DNA of 7,936 bases, taken from assembly GCA_031295725.1 (NCBI GenBank), contig JAUMNV010000099.1:1-7936 (forward strand), read 5' to 3'. Below the pieces are notes generated by a model. It was not told the origin of the DNA. It ran no database searches and worked only from the letters and a program-made list of their open reading frames with translations. Source of the stretch: Collinsella sp. (GTDB lineage Bacteria; Actinomycetota; Coriobacteriia; Coriobacteriales; Coriobacteriaceae). How positions within the stretch are numbered: position 1 is the stretch's first letter; each line of letters opens with the position of its first letter. Shown one piece after another: positions 1 to 4,472 of the stretch. The position numbers were made by a program, and so were the translations under genes.

Positions 1-61
1 GGCCCACAAACCGCAGGAACACGCGATAATTGAGGGCACGCAACGATTTATGTCCCAAATC

Positions 62-66
62 GGAGG
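62..66 (+). promoter_or_regulatory. Shine-Dalgarno of the moaC-mobB gene
   Basis: GGAGG lies eight bases before the ATG at 75. It decides the start: the same frame is open back to a TTG at 30, but that codon has only a weak AGGA some distance upstream, and the intervening residues resemble nothing in MoaC. Confidence 0.8.
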
Positions 67-74
67 ATGATCAT

Positions 75-1379
75 ATGGCCAAGAGCAGGTACGCCGATGC
101 CACCAAGGCCGCTCGCAGGGCCGCGATGTCTGCCCACAAAGTCACGGCTGCGGCGAATGCTGGCAACGCCGACGCGTCCGCACAGCCGACTGCCAGCACT
201 GCCACCGAGCCCGCCCGCGACGCCCGTCGCGACGAGCTGACGCACGTGGACGCCAAGGGCGAGGTACGCATGGTCGACGTGTCCGACAAGGCCGAGACCC
301 ATCGCATTGCCATCGCCGAGGGCACCATCCTCATGCACCCCGAGACGCAGGCCATGGTGCTGCAGGACCGCGCCAAAAAGGGCGATGTGCTTGCCTGCGC
401 GCGCGTGGCGGGCATCATGGCCATCAAGCGCACGAGTGACATCATCCCCATGTGCCATCCGTTGCTCATTACCAAGAGCAAGTGCGACATTGCGCCCATC
501 GCTTCGGCGGGGACGCCGGCCGAGGACGTGCCCGAGGGCTGGGCACCGGTGCGTGCAGACGGGCAGGTTGGCTTTCACGTGCTGGTCACGGCCGGCGTGA
601 CGGGCAAGACAGGTATCGAGATGGAGGCGTTGACCGGCGCGAGCGCCGCGTGCCTGACTATCTATGACATGTGCAAGGCGGTCGATCGCGGCATGGAGAT
701 CGTCGACGTTCGCCTGCTGCACAAGGAGGGCGGCCGCTCGGGCGTGTGGGATCGTGCAGAGCGTCAGGCCGCTGCTGTCGAGGCCGTGGGAGTCGCGGGC
801 GACGCACCCGCGAGCGCACCCGTCGCCATCGCGCCCGCAGTTCCGGCCCCTGCCGTCCCCGCGATCGCGTTTATCGGCTACCAGAACTCGGGCAAGACCA
901 CGCTGGTTGAGAAGGTTATCGCCGAGCTCACCCGCCGCGGTCTGCGCGTAGGTTCGCTCAAGCATCATGGGCACCATGGCTTTGATATCGACGTGCCCGC
1001 TAAGGACACCTGGCGCCATCACCAAGCCGGATCCAAGCACGTGGGACTCATCTGTGCCACGCGCTGGGCGGAGTACGCCGATACGCGCGAGGAGGACGAG
1101 ATGCCCGCGCGCGAGCTGCTGTCGCGCTACAACGATGTTGACGTGGTGATCATCGAGGGCTACAAGACCGAGGGCTTCGACAACATCGTGGTCGCGCGCT
1201 CCGGCGTCGATCGCCTACGCGGCAAGAGCTCGCTCGACCTGGTCGATGGCCACACGCTGGCCCTTGCCTGCAACGAAGCCCTGGCGCGTCAGGCCTTCGA
1301 TGCCGGCTTTGCGACCCGAGCCGTCAACATCAATGACGCTCGAGCCATCTGTGATCTTATCCAAGACCATCTGGCCTAA
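75..1379 (+). CDS. moaC: MoaC-MobB fusion: cyclic pyranopterin monophosphate synthase plus molybdopterin-guanine dinucleotide accessory GTPase
   Basis: This cytoplasmic molybdenum cofactor protein has 434 residues and two domains. MoaC, which with MoaA converts GTP to cyclic pyranopterin monophosphate, spans about 54-225. Visible motifs are MVDVSDKAETHR (66-77), DIIPMCHPL (122-130), TGKTGIEMEALTGAS (176-190), IYDMCKAVD (196-204, with the Asp and Lys known to be catalytic in the family) and KEGGRSG (217-223). An Ala/Pro-rich linker (about 230-262) leads to MobB (about 263-434), with P-loop GYQNSGKTT (268-276), KHHGHHGFDIDVPAKD (296-311), RHHQAG (314-319) and IIEGYK (359-364). MobB is known as a GTP-binding partner of the dinucleotide-forming step. 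An Ala/Thr-rich 53-residue extension precedes MoaC, and about 20 residues (roughly 142-162) look inserted relative to compact MoaC. All expected key motifs are present, so both halves look functional. No promoter is visible in the 74 bases upstream, so it may belong to an operon that begins outside the window. Confidence 0.95.
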   Translation: MAKSRYADATKAARRAAMSAHKVTAAANAGNADASAQPTASTATEPARDARRDELTHVDAKGEVRMVDVSDKAETHRIAIAEGTILMHPETQAMVLQDRAKKGDVLACARVAGIMAIKRTSDIIPMCHPLLITKSKCDIAPIASAGTPAEDVPEGWAPVRADGQVGFHVLVTAGVTGKTGIEMEALTGASAACLTIYDMCKAVDRGMEIVDVRLLHKEGGRSGVWDRAERQAAAVEAVGVAGDAPASAPVAIAPAVPAPAVPAIAFIGYQNSGKTTLVEKVIAELTRRGLRVGSLKHHGHHGFDIDVPAKDTWRHHQAGSKHVGLICATRWAEYADTREEDEMPARELLSRYNDVDVVIIEGYKTEGFDNIVVARSGVDRLRGKSSLDLVDGHTLALACNEALARQAFDAGFATRAVNINDARAICDLIQDHLA

Positions 1380-1416
1380 AACCTGCCAAAAAAGACAGGT
1401 TAATTTGGCAGGTTTT
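1378..1416 (+). terminator. Rho-independent terminator after moaC-mobB
   Basis: A perfect 13-bp inverted repeat, AAAACCTGCCAAA (1378-1390) and TTTGGCAGGTTTT (1404-1416), has a 13-nt loop. It begins inside the TAA stop at 1377-1379 and ends in four T. The A/T-flanked GC core is symmetric, so it could work on both strands. Confidence 0.8.
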
Positions 1417-1435
1417 ATCTGGGCAAACGTCATTT

Positions 1436-1479
1436 CCACCACAAAGGGGACAGGCACCTTTGTGGTGGTTTTTGCTTTG
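1436..1479 (+). repeat. Intergenic palindromic repeat, copy 1 (REP-like, terminator-like)
   Basis: The stem CCACCACAAAGG (1436-1447) pairs perfectly with CCTTTGTGGTGG (1457-1468) around the 9-nt loop GGACAGGCA. Five T (1469-1473) then GCTTTG follow, so this copy has terminator form on the + strand. It differs from copy 2 (3019-3062) at one of 44 positions, the third loop base. Since a complete terminator already sits at 1378-1416, a second one in tandem suggests the element is a dispersed repeat rather than gene-specific. RNA folding and insulation of the next gene are inferred roles. Confidence 0.8.
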
Positions 1480-1506
1480 GTAGATGTGTGGGACATGCCT
1501 TACAAT
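1477..1506 (+). promoter_or_regulatory. Putative sigma70-type promoter for the MFS transporter
   Basis: TTGGTA (1477-1482) and TACAAT (1501-1506) are separated by 18 bases. The -35 overlaps the 3' edge of palindromic repeat copy 1. It would give a leader of roughly 130 nt before the transporter start. The -10 has one mismatch to TATAAT and the -35 is weaker. Confidence 0.45.
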
Positions 1507-1565
1507 CTACCAAGTAGTTCATGACGGACGAAAAACGGAGAGAAGGGGCTTGATGCGTCCTTAAT

Positions 1566-1637
1566 GTTTCATGCGGATAGATTGATTTGACAGACGGTGG
1601 CGAAAGCCCGCCGTCCGCATTCGTATGAAACAAGGAG
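1566..1637 (+). promoter_or_regulatory. Structured mRNA leader next to the transporter RBS
   Basis: Nested complementary segments precede the transporter. GTTTCAT (1566-1572) pairs with ATGAAAC (1625-1631). ATGCGGA (1571-1577) pairs with TCCGCAT (1614-1620). A strong 8-bp hairpin, GACGGTGG (1593-1600) with CCGCCGTC or its one-base-shifted form ending at 1615, is closed by the loop CGAAAGC. The outer arm directly abuts the Shine-Dalgarno AAGGAG (1632-1637). The segments share bases, so they could form alternative folds. No named riboswitch class was recognised. Translational control is an inference. Confidence 0.4.
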
Positions 1638-1642
1638 TATCC

Positions 1643-2923
1643 ATGCTCGCCTCTCTTTTCTCAAAGCCTCAATCATCGCTGTCCGTGCAGGCCAAGCGCC
1701 TGGTGGCGATGCGCTTTCTCATCTACACCGGTTTTCAGACCAGCTACTTTATCGGCGTTATCGGAACGCTCACCTATGCAGACGATGCCTCGGTCGTTGC
1801 GACGTCGCTGGCCGTCCTCTTTATGAACGTCTTCGTAATCTTGGGGTCCTTTGCGGGCGGCGCCGCGCTCGATGCATGGGGTCCGCGCCGTCATTTCTTG
1901 CTGAGTATCGTCGGCACGCTGGCAACCGGCGTGGCAATCCTCGTTTTTGGCAGCGCGACCGGCATCGTCCTGCTCGGCGCGGTGCTCCTGGGCTTTGTGA
2001 TGGGATTCGCCCAGCCCATCGCCACGTCCTATCCGGCATATCTCACCGACGATCCTGTCGAGCTCAAAGACATTAACTCCGCCATCGCCATGTTTTCAAA
2101 CGTGAGTATCATCGTTGGCCCCACGCTGGGCGGCTTTGTCGCGGCGGCTGCGTCGTCGCGCGCGGTGTTCGTGCTCATGATGATCTTTACCGTACTGGCG
2201 CTCGTCGCCGGTTGGGGCTTTAGGTCGCAGACCAGCCATGTCACTGGGGATGCGGATGCCGATTCGGCAGAGGAAGGGGAGCGTGCGGGACAAAGCCCCG
2301 ACCCCAACATATCTTCCCGCGCAACCTTCGCGACCAGCATCAAGACAGTCTTCACCAACAGCGCCCTCGCCCTGCTCTTCTGCATCATCTTCCTCTCGAA
2401 CTTTGGCTATGGCGCCTTCGATCCGCTGGAGTCGTTCTTCTACCGCGATGTTCTGCACGTCGGTGTCGAATGGATGGGCTGGCTCTCGTCGGCCTCGGGC
2501 GTGGGCGCGGTGCTGGGCGCCATTGTTGCGCTCCGTTTGCCGCCGCGCTTGGTTAACCTTAAAACGCTACTCGTGGCACTTATGTCCGTGGGCCTGGGAA
2601 GTCTGCTCTATGTGGGGACGCCGTACGTGGGCGTAGCCCTTGTCGGCCAGATTGTCCTTGGCGTGGCCTGGGGCGTCGTCAACCCGCTCCACAACACGAT
2701 TGTGCAAACGACGGCTCCGCTCGAGCGGCTCGGTCGCGTCAACTCGGTCATGGGCTTTGGCAACATGTTCGCCGGCGTGGCCCCTCTGGCGATTGCCCCG
2801 TGGCTGGCGGCGACGTTTGGTGTGCAGCAGACGCTCATCGGGGCGGGCATGGTCGTGACGGCGGTTCCCGCGGCATTGCTGTTGTTTGGACGCCGACATT
2901 TTGATCGTGCCGCAAGGCAGTAA
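1643..2923 (+). CDS. Major facilitator superfamily (MFS) efflux-type transporter
   Basis: The 426-residue membrane protein has about twelve hydrophobic segments in two bundles of six, near 22-44, 55-75, 85-105, 107-128, 150-170, 173-193, 240-258, 276-296, 306-326, 330-350, 368-388 and 396-416. The bundles are joined by a hydrophilic acidic loop (about 195-235). An MFS signature-like loop, GGAALDAWGPRR (72-83), lies between segments 2 and 3, and LERLGRVNSV (360-369) resembles the loop of macrolide/enterobactin-exporter-like members (MFS_1/MFS_3). Proton-driven export of a small molecule is likely, but the substrate cannot be read from the sequence. The ATG at 1643 is preferred because AAGGAG (1632-1637) lies five bases upstream; an in-frame ATG at 1625 lacks an RBS. 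It has its own putative promoter and stands alone, with no regulator beside it. Confidence 0.9.
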   Translation: MLASLFSKPQSSLSVQAKRLVAMRFLIYTGFQTSYFIGVIGTLTYADDASVVATSLAVLFMNVFVILGSFAGGAALDAWGPRRHFLLSIVGTLATGVAILVFGSATGIVLLGAVLLGFVMGFAQPIATSYPAYLTDDPVELKDINSAIAMFSNVSIIVGPTLGGFVAAAASSRAVFVLMMIFTVLALVAGWGFRSQTSHVTGDADADSAEEGERAGQSPDPNISSRATFATSIKTVFTNSALALLFCIIFLSNFGYGAFDPLESFFYRDVLHVGVEWMGWLSSASGVGAVLGAIVALRLPPRLVNLKTLLVALMSVGLGSLLYVGTPYVGVALVGQIVLGVAWGVVNPLHNTIVQTTAPLERLGRVNSVMGFGNMFAGVAPLAIAPWLAATFGVQQTLIGAGMVVTAVPAALLLFGRRHFDRAARQ

Positions 2924-2987
2924 AACCATCATAACATTCAGCGAAAATCGCGATTTTGCCGAAAAACGTCGAATGTTGTGATGGTTT
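2923..2987. repeat. Long imperfect palindrome after the MFS gene, possible terminator
   Basis: Arms 2923-2939 (AAACCATCATAACATTC) and 2971-2987 (GAATGTTGTGATGGTTT) pair over 17 bp with one T·G wobble. The 31-nt centre contains a second perfect palindrome, AAAATCGCGATTTT (2944-2957). It starts at the last base of the transporter stop codon. There is no clear T-tract on the + strand; on the - strand the arm ends in TTTT. It may terminate transcription, but its size and nesting look more like a dispersed palindromic element. Confidence 0.65.
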
Positions 2988-3018
2988 GCGCTCCGGCCAG
3001 GCCACCCTTCGGGTTCGG

Positions 3019-3062
3019 CCACCACAAAGGGGCCAGGCACCTTTGTGGTGGTTTTTGCTTTG
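3019..3062 (+). repeat. Intergenic palindromic repeat, copy 2 (REP-like, terminator-like)
   Basis: This copy has the same 12-bp stem as copy 1 (3019-3030 with 3040-3051), the loop GGCCAGGCA, then five T (3052-3056) and GCTTTG. The only difference from copy 1 across 44 bases is C for A at the third loop base. It lies between the long palindrome and the HAD gene promoter, and could terminate read-through from the transporter. Confidence 0.8.
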
Positions 3063-3090
3063 ACAGGCCGCGTCTGCGCCTTGGTATACC
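3060..3090 (+). promoter_or_regulatory. Putative promoter for the HAD hydrolase gene
   Basis: A consensus -35, TTGACA (3060-3065), overlaps the last bases of palindromic repeat copy 2. A candidate -10, TATACC (3085-3090), is 19 bases downstream, which is longer than ideal. The -10 lies in the 10-bp perfect palindrome TGGTATACCA (3082-3091), which could also be an operator. Confidence 0.45.
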
Positions 3091-3145
3091 ATGTACACCA
3101 TTTCCGACCACATTCAGCACCGCCGCGCTACCCAGAAAGGCCCCC

Positions 3146-3967
3146 ATGGACACCACCTTCAGCCGCATCAAAGCCGTGTTCTGCGATATCGACGGAACGC
3201 TGCTCACGAGCCAGCACACGGTGTCCCCGCGCACCGTGGCGGCGATCCGCGCCCTGCGCGAGCGCGGCGTGCTCTTTGGCCTGTGCACTGGGCGCGACGC
3301 CCAGGCGACCGAGGCCATGTTTGGGCTCTGGGGTATCGAAGGCCTGGTAGACGTGCTGGTGGGCTGCGGCGGCGCCGAGGTCATCGACCGTGCGCACGAC
3401 ATCAACGAGCTGAGCTATCCGCTGCCGGGCGAGACCATCGCGCGCATCTGCAAGCACATGGCGGACCTTCCGGCAACGCCCGTTTGCCCTCGGGACGGCG
3501 TGCTCTATGTGCCCGAGAGCAATGCATGCGTCGAGCACCTGTCGCGTGTCGACGGCGTGCCCTACAAGGTGGTCGACTTTGCCGAGTTTTTGCGCGAGCC
3601 GCAGGCCAAGGTGATGTTTACCATGGCGCCCGAGGCGATGCCGCAGGTCATCGAGCGGGCGTCGACGTTCGCCGGCGACACCGTTAAGGCGGCTGCCCTA
3701 CAGACCACGCAGCGACTCTACGAATTCATGGATCCGCGCGTGTCCAAGACGCGCGGCCTTGTGCGCGTGGCGGAACTCAACGGCATGGAGCTCCAGAACA
3801 TCTGCGTGTTTGGCGATGCCGATAACGACACCTGCATGGTGGCCGACGCCGGCGTGGGCGTGGCCATGGCAAATGGCAGCGACGCCACCCGTGCCGCCGC
3901 CGACTTTGTAACCACGAGCAACGACAAAGACGGCATCGCGATCTTTATCGAGGAACATCTGCTGTAG
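3146..3967 (+). CDS. Cof-type HAD-IIB family phosphatase
   Basis: This 273-residue cytoplasmic hydrolase of the haloacid dehalogenase superfamily has normal length for the Cof/YidA-like group, which dephosphorylates sugar phosphates and related small phosphates. All core motifs are visible: DIDGT (14-18, Asp nucleophile and Asp general acid), CTGR (47-50, motif II Thr), Lys201 (motif III) and GDADND (224-229, Mg-binding acidic motif IV). These are followed by the typical GVAMANG (238-244) and a C-terminal DKDGIAIFIEEHL. The segment of about 80-195 is the type IIB cap, which determines the substrate; the substrate is unknown. The ATG at 3146 follows a modest AGAAAGG (3134-3140) and places DIDGT about 14 residues in, as is usual. 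The frame is open further upstream, but that part translates the palindromic repeat and promoter. It has its own promoter and no partner gene. Confidence 0.93.
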   Translation: MDTTFSRIKAVFCDIDGTLLTSQHTVSPRTVAAIRALRERGVLFGLCTGRDAQATEAMFGLWGIEGLVDVLVGCGGAEVIDRAHDINELSYPLPGETIARICKHMADLPATPVCPRDGVLYVPESNACVEHLSRVDGVPYKVVDFAEFLREPQAKVMFTMAPEAMPQVIERASTFAGDTVKAAALQTTQRLYEFMDPRVSKTRGLVRVAELNGMELQNICVFGDADNDTCMVADAGVGVAMANGSDATRAAADFVTTSNDKDGIAIFIEEHLL

Positions 3968-3980
3968 CGCCGGGGGAGAA

Positions 3981-4013
3981 CCACCACAAAGGGGATGGGC
4001 GCCTTTGTGGTGG
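3981..4013. repeat. Intergenic palindromic repeat, copy 3 (no T-tract)
   Basis: The CCACCACAAAGG (3981-3992) and CCTTTGTGGTGG (4002-4013) arms match copies 1 and 2 exactly. The loop has drifted to GGATGGGCG, and the T-tract and GCTTTG tail are absent, replaced by CCTCAGG. It begins 13 bases after the HAD stop codon. Conservation of the stem without the terminator tail argues that the palindrome itself is the repeated unit. Confidence 0.8.
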
Positions 4014-4094
4014 CCTCAGGCGATTTGGGCGAATTGATGCTTACAATCTGCGCGCAAATACAAATATGGTTGTCTGAACATTACGCTTCTAACC

Positions 4095-4123
4095 ACTGAT
4101 GAGTTAAAGATATTCTCATCAGT
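4095..4123. repeat. 9-bp inverted repeat in the adhesin upstream region
   Basis: ACTGATGAG (4095-4103) and CTCATCAGT (4115-4123) are perfect reverse complements around an 11-nt AT-rich spacer. An outer ACC/GGT (4092-4094 with 4126-4128) extends the pairing after a two-base bulge. No T-tract follows, so an operator or leader hairpin is more likely than a terminator. Confidence 0.5.
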
Positions 4124-4352
4124 TTGGTAGGGTATTTCTCCCGGTAAATGACCTACAGCTCATGGTCAATTTTCGACTGTTTACAGGGTGTTTACTCTTG
4201 AGCAAAATGTTGTGCAAATAAATCTAATGCCATTAAAAAATGATGGGCAACTAAATTACCAGTAGAAACAAATAATAGAGAGCGAATAAACGAAGGTAAA
4301 TCTGAGCAAATGTCAAGAGAATTGAGAACTTGCTACAAAAATGTCGGTTTTT

Positions 4353-4382
4353 TTGCCTAGATGTTCAAACAATCGTTACAAT
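4353..4382 (+). promoter_or_regulatory. Putative promoter of the adhesin gene
   Basis: TTGCCT (4353-4358) and TACAAT (4377-4382) are 18 bases apart, about 90 bases before the ATG. The -35 overlaps the end of a run of seven T (4348-4354). The -10 matches TATAAT at five of six positions and is the same hexamer as the one proposed for the transporter. Confidence 0.45.
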
Positions 4383-4460
4383 GTTGATTACTAAGTGTGC
4401 GTAATTACAGGTTGCGCAGATACGTTTGATAGTGAAAGAGCAAGATCGCGGTCTCTTGGG

Positions 4461-4466
4461 GAGGAG
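4461..4466 (+). promoter_or_regulatory. Shine-Dalgarno of the adhesin gene
   Basis: GAGGAG at 4461-4466 lies six bases before the ATG at 4473 and fixes the start directly ahead of a positively charged signal-peptide N-region. Confidence 0.8.
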
Positions 4467-4472
4467 ACATCG

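Larger units (their letters stand above)
4014..4472. other. AT-rich gene-free spacer upstream of the adhesin
   Basis: No convincing reading frame lies in either direction. The region is strikingly AT-rich against the left half of the window (18 G/C of 60 at 4201-4260). It holds an inverted repeat (4095-4123), two TTACAAT boxes (4041-4047 and 4376-4382), a 7-T run (4348-4354) and the adhesin RBS. No riboswitch, tRNA or attachment site was recognised. It probably serves as a long regulatory region for the surface protein. Confidence 0.6.

Noticed and set aside
1..33. Possible 3' end of an upstream gene (stops at 27-29 and 31-33)
   Set aside because: Only about ten codons are available in either frame, and neither is recognisable, so no gene can be supported.
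30..74. TTG start at 30 for moaC-mobB
   Set aside because: The ATG at 75 has a well-spaced GGAGG, and the extra 15 residues show no family similarity.
48..1040. Long reverse-strand reading frame opposite moaC-mobB
   Set aside because: It is antisense to a clearly recognised protein, is of low complexity, and is the usual by-product of GC-rich codon use.
1521..1553. Short frame in the transporter leader (MTDEKREGA) as a regulatory uORF
   Set aside because: It has no Shine-Dalgarno and no attenuator-like codon run; any role would be speculation.
2978..3145. Upstream extension of the HAD protein
   Set aside because: It would translate repeat copy 2 and the promoter. HAD motif I is expected near the N-terminus, as given by the start at 3146.
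2835..3405. Reverse-strand frames across the palindromes and the HAD 5' end
   Set aside because: They translate the palindromic repeats and antisense HAD sequence, and have no recognisable domain or RBS.
4014..4472. c-di-GMP or other known riboswitch, CRISPR, tRNA or attachment site in the spacer
   Set aside because: No conserved core motifs, regularly spaced direct repeats or cloverleaf could be found by eye.
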